A DNA stretch of 64,000 nucleotides from Leptotrichia sp. oral taxon 223 (GTDB lineage Bacteria; Fusobacteriota; Fusobacteriia; Fusobacteriales; Leptotrichiaceae): the NCBI RefSeq assembly GCF_013394795.1, contig NZ_JABXYU010000001.1:1364001-1428000 (forward strand), in the 5' to 3' direction. Of this stretch, positions 27,087 to 35,693 are shown in pieces; position 1 is the stretch's first letter, and the number at the start of each line of letters is the position of its first letter. The position numbers and the translations under genes were made by a program. The notes under the pieces are model-generated. The model worked only from the letters and a program-made list of their open reading frames with translations, did no database searches and had not been told where the DNA came from.

Positions 27087-27218
27087 GTCGTGATTTTTTG
27101 GAAATAAAATTGACTGTTTGAGCGAAGTTTAACGTAGCGAGTTTCAATTTTGTTTTCAAAAAATGCTTAGACAAGCGGGGATTGTAAAGGGGATGGCGAT
27201 TGATCCCCTTTACTTTAT
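27087..27218 (+). repeat. structured dispersed repeat, copy 1
   Basis: Copy of an element also present at 47785-47908. It has a 20-bp stem (GGAAATAAAATTGA / TCAATTTTGTTTTC core), a small hairpin GCTT-AGAC-AAGC and an 11-bp hairpin GTAAAGGGGAT/ATCCCCTTTAC. It differs from copy 2 by an extra TTTAACGTA in loop 1 and by paired substitutions in the stems. Confidence 0.8.
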
Positions 27219-27343
27219 AAAAAAGAAAAAATATAAAAATTATAGGAAGAATATTTATTAACAATAAAAAATAAGATTTAGTAGAAAAGACTATTAATTT
27301 CATTTGTATAGTATGAAAAAAATAACAAAAATATATGATTTTA

Positions 27344-27352
27344 TGGTATAAT
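27344..27352 (+). promoter_or_regulatory. extended -10 promoter inside the invertible segment
   Basis: TGGTATAAT, 22 bp inside the right inverted-repeat arm and pointing at the recombinase gene; the -35 region is weak. After inversion it would lie about 70 bp upstream of brxA and point at it. Confidence 0.6.
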
Positions 27353-27459
27353 ACTTAGTGAAATAAATTTTATGAATTAAGTAACAAACTTTGTTAAATT
27401 TACTAAACATTTTTCCAATAATTTAGTAAAATATAAAAAACTAAATTTAGGAGGAAAAT

Positions 27460-28431
27460 ATGACTGCAAAAAAACATTTAAACAAGAATTTGAAGTACGG
27501 GGAATGGCTGGATGTTTGGCTTGAAAGAGAAAAAAGTTTTATTAAGGAGTCAACTTATGCGGCTTATACAAATATTATTGAAAATCATTTAAAGCCTGTA
27601 TTTGGGAAAAGGAGAATTGGTGATATTACAAATGAAGATTTACAAAATTTTATTCTTTTAAAATTAAATGCCAATAAAAAAGATTTAGAAAAAGGACTTG
27701 CGCTAAAAACGGTCAAGGATATGGCGTCGCTTGCAAAAAGCACCTTAAATGCGGCAATTCAAAATAAATTAATACCATTTCAGAATTTTCACTATAAATT
27801 TCCTGTTTCTTCCACAAAATTATATTTAAAGACTTTTACTAATTCTGAACAGAAAATACTTTTTAATTATCTTATTTCCCATCAGAATTCAAAGAATCTA
27901 GGAATCTTACTCTGTTTGCAGACAGGGTTACGGCTAGGGGAAATATGCGGGTTACAGTGGAAGGACATAGATTTTGAAAAGCGTACCCTGACAGTTTGCA
28001 GAACTTTACAAAAAATTTATATAAAGAAAAAAGATAAATCCTGTTCAAAAGTCATTATTAGCACGCCAAAAACTAAATATTCAAATCGTCAAATCCCTCT
28101 TAGTAACGAATTTATAAATTTAATAAAATCATTTCAGCAAAACGAAAATTACTATTTTATAACGAACGGCAAAAATTATCTAAAACCTCACTGTTATCGA
28201 TATTATTATCAAAAACTCCTCCATTTCCTGACTCTCCCGAAACTTACATTTCACAGCCTTCGCCACACTTTTGCCACTCAAGCCATCGAACTTGGAATCG
28301 ACTGCAAGACTGTTTCAGAAATTTTAGGGCATTCCAGCGTAAACACCACTTTAAATTTATACGTCCATCCCAAAACCGAACATAAACGTAAATGTCTTGA
28401 CTTAATTTACCAAAATCTTAAAGGCAGGTAA
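27460..28431 (+). CDS. tyrosine recombinase (integrase family)
   Basis: Site-specific tyrosine recombinase of 323 residues. There is an N-terminal SAM-like DNA-binding domain (residues about 10-110), then the catalytic domain with the full set: Arg in TGLRLGEI, Lys in STPKTKYSNRQIPL, HSLRHTFATQ (HxxR), LGHSSVNTTLNLYVHP (His and nucleophile Tyr). The start has AGGAGGAAAAT upstream. It is divergent from brxA across the 22-bp inverted repeats and is a clear paralogue of the 60.4-kb recombinase. A phage-like excisionase or other mobile-element genes are absent, so a local DNA-inversion role fits better than prophage integration. Confidence 0.92.
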   Translation: MTAKKHLNKNLKYGEWLDVWLEREKSFIKESTYAAYTNIIENHLKPVFGKRRIGDITNEDLQNFILLKLNANKKDLEKGLALKTVKDMASLAKSTLNAAIQNKLIPFQNFHYKFPVSSTKLYLKTFTNSEQKILFNYLISHQNSKNLGILLCLQTGLRLGEICGLQWKDIDFEKRTLTVCRTLQKIYIKKKDKSCSKVIISTPKTKYSNRQIPLSNEFINLIKSFQQNENYYFITNGKNYLKPHCYRYYYQKLLHFLTLPKLTFHSLRHTFATQAIELGIDCKTVSEILGHSSVNTTLNLYVHPKTEHKRKCLDLIYQNLKGR

Positions 28432-28542
28432 CCAAATCTTTCCAATCATCTTGTTTTTTCCCCCATAATATGTTATCCTATAATCACGAAAATTAAAAAA
28501 ATATACAAGTAAAAATATATAAAATAAGGAGAAAAATCAATA

Positions 28543-29880
28543 ATGTTTAATAATTTAGGAGACAGATTTAAGGATATATTTAAAAAAGTCAGTGGACAGG
28601 GGAAATTGACTGAGAGCAATATGAAGGATGCTTTGAGGGAAGTGAGGCTGGCACTGCTTGAGGCGGATGTAAATTATAGCGTGGCTAAGAACTTTGTGGC
28701 AAAGATTCGGGAAAAGGCGTTGGGAGAGCAGGTTATTAGCGGGGTTAATCCTACGCAGCAATTTGTTAAGATTGTAAATGATGAACTGGTGGAGGTACTT
28801 GGAGGTTCAAATGTTTCGATTGTCAAGGCTGATAAAAATCCTACTGTTGTAATGCTTTCTGGGCTTCAAGGGGCTGGGAAGACTACGTTTGCCGGGAAAT
28901 TGGCAAAGCATCTAAAATCGAAAGGGGAAAAGCCGTTTCTGATTGGGGCGGATGTTTACAGGCCTGCTGCGAAAAAGCAATTGAAGGTATTAGGAGAGCA
29001 AGTGAAAGTTCCAGTGTTTACGATTGACGAGAGCACAGATCCGCTGGAAATTGTAAAGCAGGGGATTGAGGCTTCAAAGGTGGAACATGCGACTTATGTG
29101 ATTATTGACACGGCGGGAAGACTGCATATCGATGAGCAGCTTATGGGGGAGCTTCAAGATATAAAGGACAGTTTTAATCCAAATGAGATTTTGCTTGTGG
29201 TTGATGGAATGACTGGACAGGATGCGGTTAATGTGGCAAAAGAGTTTAATGAGCAGCTTGATATTACTGGGGTTGTGCTTACAAAGCTGGATGGGGATAC
29301 TCGTGGAGGAGCTGCCCTTTCGGTAAAGGAAGTTGCAGGAAAGCCAATTAAATTCATAAGTGAAGGGGAAAAACTGGACGATATAGCACCATTTCACCCT
29401 GACAGGCTTGCTTCACGTATTCTTGGAATGGGGGACGTTGTTTCACTTGTGGAAAAGGCGCAGGAAGCTATTGATGAAAAAGAAGCCAAGAAAATGGAGG
29501 AAAAATTTAGAAAAAACCAGTTTGACTTTGAAGATTTTTTAAAGCAGTTTAAAATGATAAGAAAAATGGGATCAATTGCGGGAATTATGAAAATGATACC
29601 AGGAGTTGACACAAGCATGATTGACATGGGAATGGCTGAAAAGGAAATGAAAAAAGTTGAAGCGATTATTTTTTCAATGACAGTTCAGGAAAGACGTGAT
29701 CCGAAACTTCTAAAAAATGGAAGCCGTAAAATGAGAATTGCCAAAGGAAGCGGAGTTCAGGTAAATGACGTAAATAAATTGATAAAACAGTTTGAGCAAA
29801 TGAAACAAATGATGAAAATGTTTAACAGTGGCGGTATTCCAGGACTTAGTGGAGGATTTATGAAGGGAAGAAGAAGATAG
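28543..29880 (+). CDS. ffh: signal recognition particle GTPase Ffh
   Basis: SRP54 homologue that, with the SRP RNA, brings membrane-protein ribosomes to FtsY. The 445-residue product has a helical N domain, the G domain with GLQGAGKTT (107-115), DTAGR and TKLDGDTRGGAA, and a Met-rich M domain (FEQMKQMMKMFNSGGIPGLSGG) at the C-terminus. AAGGAGAAAAA precedes the ATG. It lies between the recombinase and a small secreted protein gene, and returns the map to core chromosome. Confidence 0.97.
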   Translation: MFNNLGDRFKDIFKKVSGQGKLTESNMKDALREVRLALLEADVNYSVAKNFVAKIREKALGEQVISGVNPTQQFVKIVNDELVEVLGGSNVSIVKADKNPTVVMLSGLQGAGKTTFAGKLAKHLKSKGEKPFLIGADVYRPAAKKQLKVLGEQVKVPVFTIDESTDPLEIVKQGIEASKVEHATYVIIDTAGRLHIDEQLMGELQDIKDSFNPNEILLVVDGMTGQDAVNVAKEFNEQLDITGVVLTKLDGDTRGGAALSVKEVAGKPIKFISEGEKLDDIAPFHPDRLASRILGMGDVVSLVEKAQEAIDEKEAKKMEEKFRKNQFDFEDFLKQFKMIRKMGSIAGIMKMIPGVDTSMIDMGMAEKEMKKVEAIIFSMTVQERRDPKLLKNGSRKMRIAKGSGVQVNDVNKLIKQFEQMKQMMKMFNSGGIPGLSGGFMKGRRR

Positions 29881-30023
29881 GGATATATTAATTAATATTG
29901 TAGTTAATTATAATTTTTTGTAAATACTGGAAAAATAGTAAGAATGAAAGTTTTAAAAATATTGTAATTAATAAAAAATTTAAACTTTTGAAAATAGTAA
30001 AAGATAAAAAAGGAGGAATACAG

Positions 30024-30515
30024 ATGAAAAAATTAATTTTAGTATTATTTATTATTTTTGGAACTCTTTCGTTTTCAGCTTTAGACAAAGTTGTAATCGG
30101 AGTTGTTAATGACAATTATGAAAATCCGATAATAAGCGGAACAGCAAATCGTGGAGGGCTTGCAAATCTTCTTTCTAAGCTGAAAAAGGATGGAGATTTT
30201 GCAAAACAGATGTATAAAAATCTTTCAGATGCAAATAAAGTTGAGTTTATTATTGAAAAACACGATGAGTCTGCACTTTTGAGCCTTTTAAAAGTATTTG
30301 AAAAAAATAAATACAAAGGGCAGGTGGAAGTTACAGAAGTAGCCGCATCAGAAAACAAGAATATTCGTCAAATCACCACAAAAAACGGCTGGACTTACAA
30401 CATCTATCCTTATACAAGCGGGATACCGGGAACTGTAACAATTTCAGGAACTGATACTGACAAGGGAGAATTTATACAGGATTTATTCCAAAAGGCAAAA
30501 GCGGCGTTAAAATAG
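30024..30515 (+). CDS. small secreted protein of unknown function
   Basis: 163 residues with a signal peptide (MKKLILVLFIIFGTLSFSA) and a mature part with no recognised domain. It contains a conserved-looking VIGVVNDNYENPIISGTANR at the start and TKNGWTYNIYPYTSGIPGTV near the end. The start is the ATG at 30024 after AGGAGGAATAC; the frame extends 12 codons further upstream without a better site. It follows ffh with no strong terminator between them and ends at a clear terminator. Confidence 0.75.
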   Translation: MKKLILVLFIIFGTLSFSALDKVVIGVVNDNYENPIISGTANRGGLANLLSKLKKDGDFAKQMYKNLSDANKVEFIIEKHDESALLSLLKVFEKNKYKGQVEVTEVAASENKNIRQITTKNGWTYNIYPYTSGIPGTVTISGTDTDKGEFIQDLFQKAKAALK

Positions 30516-30528
30516 GCTAGTTACGATT

Positions 30529-30562
30529 TAAAGAGGGCAGGATTTTTATGAATGCTCTTTTT
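30529..30562 (+). terminator. rho-independent terminator
   Basis: AAAGAGGGCA ... TGCTCTTTTTT with a single bulged G in the stem, 14-50 bp downstream of the secreted-protein gene. Confidence 0.7.
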
Positions 30563-30609
30563 TATTCATAAATCAAAGTGTTTGACTTATAATAGTTTTA
30601 AATTATAGA

Positions 30610-30712
30610 ATACGTTTGAATTCTTATAAAATTGAACTGATAAAAATAAAAAAAGATAAAGTTTAAGTAAAATAGTCAAAATTTTTAAGTTTGGTTTTAA
30701 AGTGTTGTTATC
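30610..30712 (+). repeat. AT-rich dispersed repeat, copy A
   Basis: Shares AGTTTAAGTAAAATAGTCA and flanking AAAATTGAACT and GGTTTTAAAGTG blocks with copies at 37.8 and 43.5 kb. It lies directly upstream of the glycosyltransferase gene. Confidence 0.65.
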
Positions 30713-30746
30713 AAAAAAAGAGATTTTATTTTAGAAGAGGAAAAAT

Positions 30747-31790
30747 ATGAAGATATTAATAATAAGATTTAGTTCATTTGGAGATGTGGTGCTTACAACT
30801 CCGGTGATAAGAGCGATTAAGGAAAGGTATCCAGAGGCTGTGATAGATTTTATAGTTTACAATACTTTTTCTGAGGCAATTTCATTGAATCCTGAAATTA
30901 GGAATTTGATAATTTTTGATAAAAAGAAGAGCAAGGATAGAAATTATATAAAAAATATGGTAAATAGGCTGAAAACAGAGAATTATGATTATGTTATTGA
31001 TTTACATTCTAAATTTTTGTCCAGAATTATTGGAAAAAGTCTTGAAGCTAGACACACTCAGTATTTCCGGTATAAAAAGAGAAAATGGTGGAAAACTATA
31101 CTTGTAAAAGCGAAACTTATTACATATAATGCAGATTGTACAATTGTTGAGAGTTATTTTACAGCATTGAAAAAACTGGGAATAAGTTTTTCTGATAAAA
31201 ATATGAAAAATGGATTTGGAGATAATCTAGAATTTTATATTGATAAAGAAATGGAAGAAGAATTTGTACAAAAATATGATTTGAAAGATAGAAATTATTT
31301 TGTGCTAGCTCCAGGAGCCTCCAAATTTACGAAAAAATGGCCTTATTATGATGAACTGGCAAAAAAAATTCTGGAAAATGAAAGTAAGTTTGTAAAAAAT
31401 AATGAAAAATTGAGAATTTTTGTGATAGGTGGAAAAGAAGATGCAAATGTTGTAAAAGCCGATGGAGATGGACGATTAATTGATTTGTGTGGAAAAATAT
31501 CTTTTAAGGAAAGCGGAATATTGCTAAAATATGCCAAAGCAGCAATTGTAAATGATTCAGGCCCTTTCCATATAGCTAGAGCCGTAAAAGCCAAAACTTT
31601 TGTATTTTTTGGACCAACTGATCCAAAATTATTTTCCTTTGAAAAAAGCACATTTTTGCTAAATAATCCAAGCTGTCCGCCACATTCACTTTATGGAGAA
31701 GACAAATTTCCTAAGAAATATGCAGATTGTATGACTGGGATTTCGGTAGAAACTGTATTTGACAAAATTGTTAAGGAATATGACAATTAA
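30747..31790 (+). CDS. family 9 glycosyltransferase (ADP-heptose:LPS heptosyltransferase type)
   Basis: GT9 enzyme adding a heptose-like sugar to the lipopolysaccharide inner core at the cytoplasmic face of the membrane. The 347-residue product begins MKILIIRFSSFGDVVLTTPV, the classic GT9 nucleotide-sugar start. It contains YVIDLHSKFLSR, LAPGASKFTKKWP, FVIGGKED, NDSGPFHIARA and VFFGPTDPKLF. It is consistent with the KdsC and LpxL-type genes elsewhere in the window. The exact acceptor is unknown. tsaD follows 48 bp downstream. Confidence 0.9.
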   Translation: MKILIIRFSSFGDVVLTTPVIRAIKERYPEAVIDFIVYNTFSEAISLNPEIRNLIIFDKKKSKDRNYIKNMVNRLKTENYDYVIDLHSKFLSRIIGKSLEARHTQYFRYKKRKWWKTILVKAKLITYNADCTIVESYFTALKKLGISFSDKNMKNGFGDNLEFYIDKEMEEEFVQKYDLKDRNYFVLAPGASKFTKKWPYYDELAKKILENESKFVKNNEKLRIFVIGGKEDANVVKADGDGRLIDLCGKISFKESGILLKYAKAAIVNDSGPFHIARAVKAKTFVFFGPTDPKLFSFEKSTFLLNNPSCPPHSLYGEDKFPKKYADCMTGISVETVFDKIVKEYDN

Positions 31791-31837
31791 AAATTAAAGA
31801 AAAAATGAAAAACGAAAAGAAGAAAGAGAGAAAAACT

Positions 31838-32860
31838 ATGAAAATACTTGCATTTGAAACATCCTGTGATGAAACATCCGTTGCAGTTGTTGAAGATGGG
31901 AAAAAGATTTTAAGCAATATTATTTCCACTCAGATTGACATTCACAAGGAATTTGGCGGCGTAGTGCCTGAAATAGCCTCACGGCACCACATTGAGAACA
32001 TTTTACCAGTATTTACCGAAGCTCTGGAAAAAGCAAACTGTCAATTAAGCGATATTGATTATATCGCTGTAACAAATACTCCTGGGCTTATCGGTTCCCT
32101 GCTTGTAGGCTTAATGTTCGCAAAATCCTTGAGTTATGCCAACAACATTCCATTAATTCCAGTAAATCACATTAATGGGCATATCTTCTCAAGTTTCATT
32201 GATAACGATGTAAAATTACCCGCAATATCGCTAGTTGTATCAGGTGGACATACAAACTTGTATTATATTTATGAAGAAAATGGGAAAATAATAACTGATT
32301 TGCTTGGCGAAACATTGGATGATGCTGTTGGAGAAACTTATGACAAAATTGCAAGAATATTGGGGCTGGAATATCCAGGAGGACCACATATTGATAGACT
32401 ATCAGTAAACGGAGAAGATATTTTAAAAATAAAAAAACCAAAAGTTGACGGCTATAATTTCAGTTTTAGTGGGATAAAGACTTTTATAACTAATTATGTA
32501 AATAACCAAAAGATGAAAGGCAATGCTATTTCAAAAGAAGATATTGCAAAATCTCTTCAGGAAATTATTGTAAATGTTTTGTATGATAAAATATTGACGG
32601 CTGTGAAGGAAAAGGATGTGAAAACGATACTTGTTGCAGGTGGCGTTTCTGCTAACAGACGGCTTCGTGAGAAATTTTCAGAATTTAAAAATATTCAGAC
32701 TAATGAAGGTGAACAAATCAAAGTTCATTTTCCAAAAATGGAATATTGCACTGATAATGCAGCAATGATAGGCGTTGCGGCTTATTATGACTTAAAGAAT
32801 AATTCTCAACTTGAGCTGGGAAAACAGTATGATGTGGATGCGATTTCTACTAAAAATTAA
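31838..32860 (+). CDS. tsaD: tRNA N6-adenosine threonylcarbamoyltransferase TsaD
   Basis: Catalytic subunit of the complex that installs t6A at position 37 of ANN-decoding tRNAs. The 340-residue product has ETSCDETSVAVV at the N-terminus, the metal-binding ASRHH and NHINGH regions, SGGHTNLYY, GPHIDRL and CTDNAAMIG near the end. Length fits the family from the ATG at 31838; a longer frame from 31805 adds a Lys-rich stretch lacking a ribosome-binding site. Its partners TsaB, TsaC and TsaE are not in the window. Confidence 0.96.
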   Translation: MKILAFETSCDETSVAVVEDGKKILSNIISTQIDIHKEFGGVVPEIASRHHIENILPVFTEALEKANCQLSDIDYIAVTNTPGLIGSLLVGLMFAKSLSYANNIPLIPVNHINGHIFSSFIDNDVKLPAISLVVSGGHTNLYYIYEENGKIITDLLGETLDDAVGETYDKIARILGLEYPGGPHIDRLSVNGEDILKIKKPKVDGYNFSFSGIKTFITNYVNNQKMKGNAISKEDIAKSLQEIIVNVLYDKILTAVKEKDVKTILVAGGVSANRRLREKFSEFKNIQTNEGEQIKVHFPKMEYCTDNAAMIGVAAYYDLKNNSQLELGKQYDVDAISTKN

Positions 32861-32906
32861 TATAAGCTATATTTAATTTTAATTTATAGTATAAACTAAT
32901 AAATTA

Positions 32907-32915
32907 TGTTATAAT
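32907..32915 (+). promoter_or_regulatory. extended -10 promoter of the ImmA/cyclase module
   Basis: TGTTATAAT about 40 bp upstream of the ImmA-like ATG (32955), with no clear -35 box. GAGGTG precedes the ATG. Confidence 0.5.
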
Positions 32916-32954
32916 ATTAGTGTAGTTTTAATTATATAAAAGAGGTGTTAATAA

Positions 32955-33473
32955 ATGGAAAAAGAATTGATATGGGATATAGCAGAATCAATTGCAGAAC
33001 AAATTAGACCAGATAGAGGAATGACTATGAGAAATTTAATTACGAATATTGGCGGTGAAATTTTAGATACAAGTAATATATTTGAATTGTCAGATGGCTC
33101 TATTGAAAAGTTACCAAACAATAATTTTAGAATCTTACTTTATAATGGTAATGCAACATTAGAAAGAGAAAATTTTACAATTGCACATGAATTAGGACAT
33201 TTATTTTTACATATGGGATTTGGTACTGAAAGATGGGAAAATACTCCAGTTGGAAAAATTTTTAATAGAAATGGAAATTATGATGAAATAGAAATGGAAG
33301 CAAATCAATTTGCAGCTGCTTTTTTGATGCCTAAAGAAGAATATAGAAATATTTTGTATAAAAATGTAGATAATAATAACATAATTGATACTCGTATAAT
33401 TGCAGAACATTTTGAAGTTTCAAGAGAGGCTGCATCAAATAGAGGGAAATGGTTAGGATATTTAAAATGGTAA
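32955..33473 (+). CDS. ImmA/IrrE-family metallo-endopeptidase
   Basis: Stand-alone zinc peptidase of 172 residues. HELGH (78-82) and the downstream acidic EIEMEANQFAAAFLMP supply the HExxH...E ligand set of the ImmA/IrrE family. Members of this family cleave a repressor or partner protein to switch genes on. There is no N-terminal helix-turn-helix. The gene overlaps the cyclase-Nudix gene by a few bases, so the two are co-translated. In this setting it could sense infection, or release or restrain the module; that is inference. Confidence 0.85.
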   Translation: MEKELIWDIAESIAEQIRPDRGMTMRNLITNIGGEILDTSNIFELSDGSIEKLPNNNFRILLYNGNATLERENFTIAHELGHLFLHMGFGTERWENTPVGKIFNRNGNYDEIEMEANQFAAAFLMPKEEYRNILYKNVDNNNIIDTRIIAEHFEVSREAASNRGKWLGYLKW

Positions 33474-34993
33474 TGAAAATAAATGAAGCTACAGAAGAAT
33501 TAATAAATGAATATGAAAAAACTAAAAAAGAGCAAAAAGAAATAAAAAATTTGAAACAAAGTGCTGTTTTATTTTTTTCTTTTGACATTACTGATTCATC
33601 AAAATATAAAACTATGAATTACCTATACTGGCCAATAATAATTAATAGACTTCTTAAATATATAGAAAGAGAAGTATTAGAAAATTTAGAAGAATGTCAA
33701 TTATGGAGAATTTTAGGCGATGAAATAATTTTTATAAAGCAGGTAAGTAGTTTAGAAGAATTGTGGAATGATATAAAGATAATAAATGATAGAAAAGATT
33801 TTATTATAAATTCTTTGAAAAATGGAAATTTTTTTGAAAAAGATTTAGATATAATAAATAATGAAAACTTAAAAAAATCAATGCATTTAAATAATACTCT
33901 TTCATTGAAATCAGCTGCTTGGATAGGTTTAATTATCGATCAAACTAAAAAAAATGATTATTTTTCTCATCCCTATGGAAATATTGAAATAATTTATAAA
34001 AGCCAAAAATTAGGAGAAAATTATCAAATTTATGAGTTTTTAGGTAATGATATAGATGCAGGATTTAGGATATCTAAAGCTGTTACGTCTCAGAATTTTG
34101 TTATAAGTTTTGAACTCGCTTACTTTTTATATAAATATATGAAAAATATAAGTGAGCAAAAATTAGAAAAAGATATCACTAAAGAAAATAATAATTTAAT
34201 GCATGTAATTACGTATAAAAAATTTAAAGGCATTTGGGATGAAAAATTATATCCTGTAATTTGGTATTATAAGGGTAAAGCAGAAAAACTTGAAGAAAAT
34301 TTTCATTATAACGATTATTTAAATAATGAAATAATAAAAGAATTTATAGACAATCGAGATAAATTAGAAAAGTCTAAAATTATAAATGGAATAAAAAAAG
34401 AAATGTTTACAATTAATGATTATTTTTTTGAAAAGATAATTAATGATAACAATTTATCTAAAAAAATTAACGAAATAGAAAAAAATATAATAGACACTCC
34501 AAAGAATGAATTGGTTAATACTCCAACAAAGTTAGAATTACATTGTGCAGTTATGTGTTATAAAAATAAAGAAGAACCTGAGATTTTAATAGCCAAAAGA
34601 AGTAAGGATAGAGAATACGAACCTGAAAAATGGGAATTTGGATGTGCTAAAGCAGAAATTACACAAAAATTGAGTGACAAAATTAAAGATGAGTACAAAA
34701 AGGATTTTAATATTGACATAGAACTAGAACTTGAAACTGATAGAGAAGATCAGCAACCTAAACCATTAACAATATACACAGTAAATAAAAGAGGAGATTA
34801 TCATCAAGGGATAATTTTTATAGCAAAAATAAAAAATGATAAAGATTTTAATTATGATCATTCAAAATTTTCAGATGCTAAGTTTGTTAAAGAAAGTGAG
34901 ATAGATTCAATAAGTGGTAAAAAAGTTAAAGATTTTAAAAACTCATTACAAAAAGGATTCGATTACATAAAAAAGAAAGGAGAAAATGAATAA
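33467..34993 (+). CDS. class III nucleotide cyclase-like / Nudix-like fusion (Pycsar-like synthase)
   Basis: 508 residues in two domains. The N-terminal part looks like a class III adenylate/guanylate cyclase as found in Pycsar. FFSFDITDSSKYK supplies the first metal Asp, and LWRILGDEIIF supplies the second, about 45 residues later. The C-terminal 140 residues read as a Nudix fold (LHCAVMCYKNKEEPEILIAKR, KWEFGCAKAEI, then KDEYKKDFNI), but the Nudix box is degenerate. It may therefore bind rather than hydrolyse its ligand. Start at the ATG 33467 after TTAGGATA; another ATG at 33473 overlaps the ImmA stop as TAATG. Expected to make a cyclic pyrimidine or purine nucleotide signal for the next gene. 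This is inferred from family resemblance. Confidence 0.7.
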   Translation: MVMKINEATEELINEYEKTKKEQKEIKNLKQSAVLFFSFDITDSSKYKTMNYLYWPIIINRLLKYIEREVLENLEECQLWRILGDEIIFIKQVSSLEELWNDIKIINDRKDFIINSLKNGNFFEKDLDIINNENLKKSMHLNNTLSLKSAAWIGLIIDQTKKNDYFSHPYGNIEIIYKSQKLGENYQIYEFLGNDIDAGFRISKAVTSQNFVISFELAYFLYKYMKNISEQKLEKDITKENNNLMHVITYKKFKGIWDEKLYPVIWYYKGKAEKLEENFHYNDYLNNEIIKEFIDNRDKLEKSKIINGIKKEMFTINDYFFEKIINDNNLSKKINEIEKNIIDTPKNELVNTPTKLELHCAVMCYKNKEEPEILIAKRSKDREYEPEKWEFGCAKAEITQKLSDKIKDEYKKDFNIDIELELETDREDQQPKPLTIYTVNKRGDYHQGIIFIAKIKNDKDFNYDHSKFSDAKFVKESEIDSISGKKVKDFKNSLQKGFDYIKKKGENE

Positions 34994-35493
34994 TGGACGA
35001 AAAATTGACAAATAAATTAGAAAAAATATTTGAAAATATAAATAGTTGGTTATTATTTGCTGAAGCGAAACATGGAGTTTTAATTGGAGGAATATTAGTT
35101 TTGATTTCTTGTTTAAAAGACATACCTCATAATAATTTTGTGATAATAGGGTTAGGCTTATCCTTAATAATTTCATTAATTTCTTTTTTTCCCATAATTA
35201 GATTCATGCCTAAATTACAAATGAATACTAGAAATAATAATTTGTGTTTTTATTCAGATATAGCTAATTTTACAACTAAAGAAGAATATTTATCTGCTGT
35301 TATGTTAAAATATTTCCTTAGTAAAAATTTAGATAACATAAGTAAATATAATTTTGATCTTTCAGAAGAAATATTAATAAATTCAAAAATAACTACTAAC
35401 AAATATACTTTATTTAAATTTTCATTAACATTTTTTATTATTGCATTAATAACTATTTTTATATCTTATTTTAAGATATGTCTAAAAATTTAA
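34993..35493 (+). CDS. Pycsar-effector-type (DUF5706-like) membrane protein
   Basis: 166 residues. The N-terminal helix NSWLLFAEAKHGVLIGGILV matches the 'F-A-x-x-K-x-G/A' start of Pycsar TM effectors. Two membrane helices (about 30-47 and 55-72) follow, then CFYSDIANFTTKEEYLS, a further family-like stretch, and a C-terminal membrane helix (about 143-162). In Pycsar, such proteins are activated by cCMP or cUMP and disrupt the membrane. The ATG overlaps the cyclase stop codon as TAATG, so synthase and effector are coupled. Confidence 0.72.
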   Translation: MDEKLTNKLEKIFENINSWLLFAEAKHGVLIGGILVLISCLKDIPHNNFVIIGLGLSLIISLISFFPIIRFMPKLQMNTRNNNLCFYSDIANFTTKEEYLSAVMLKYFLSKNLDNISKYNFDLSEEILINSKITTNKYTLFKFSLTFFIIALITIFISYFKICLKI

Positions 35494-35571
35494 GATATCT
35501 AATATTTTATATACTGTCTTTATGGTTAATAAAAATTAAATGTTTAAATAATTAAAATAAAGAGGTTGTAG

Positions 35572-35684
35572 TCACAAAGTAATAAGTTTATCAAATCATA
35601 AATATTATATATTTCTTTATAAAATTTCTAAAAATATATAATATTTTCGTAAGTAAAGTTATTCATGACTTATGAAACAACCTC
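35572..35684. repeat. 113-bp nested inverted repeat closing the cyclase module
   Basis: Outer arms GAGGTTGT (35572-35579) and ACAACCTC (35677-35684) enclose a perfect 15-bp inner inverted repeat (35600-35614 and 35632-35646). It lies between the convergent effector and HAD genes. Minus-strand read-out ends in CTCTTTATTTT, so it may double as a terminator. Confidence 0.6.
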
Positions 35685-35693
35685 ATTTAAAAA

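Larger units (their letters stand above)
26987..27395. repeat. putative invertible segment: 22-bp perfect inverted repeats between brxA and a recombinase gene
   Basis: Arms 26987-27008 (AACAAAGTTTGTTACTTAAT plus TC) and 27374-27395 are exact reverse complements and enclose 365 bp. Each arm contains the quasi-palindrome AACAAAGTTTGTT. The interior holds a rightward TGGTATAAT promoter close to the right arm and a structured repeat element. brxA starts 28 bp to the left, and a tyrosine recombinase starts 65 bp to the right. This is the standard layout of a recombinase-driven promoter switch; inversion itself is inferred. Confidence 0.75.

Noticed and set aside
27079-27303. 74-codon minus-strand frame inside the segment between brxA and the recombinase
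   Set aside because: No ribosome-binding site, and half of it reads through the structured repeat, whose sequence is constrained by base pairing.
27460-28431. Prophage or integrative element marked by the recombinase
   Set aside because: No phage structural, excision, replication or conjugation genes and no tRNA junction nearby.
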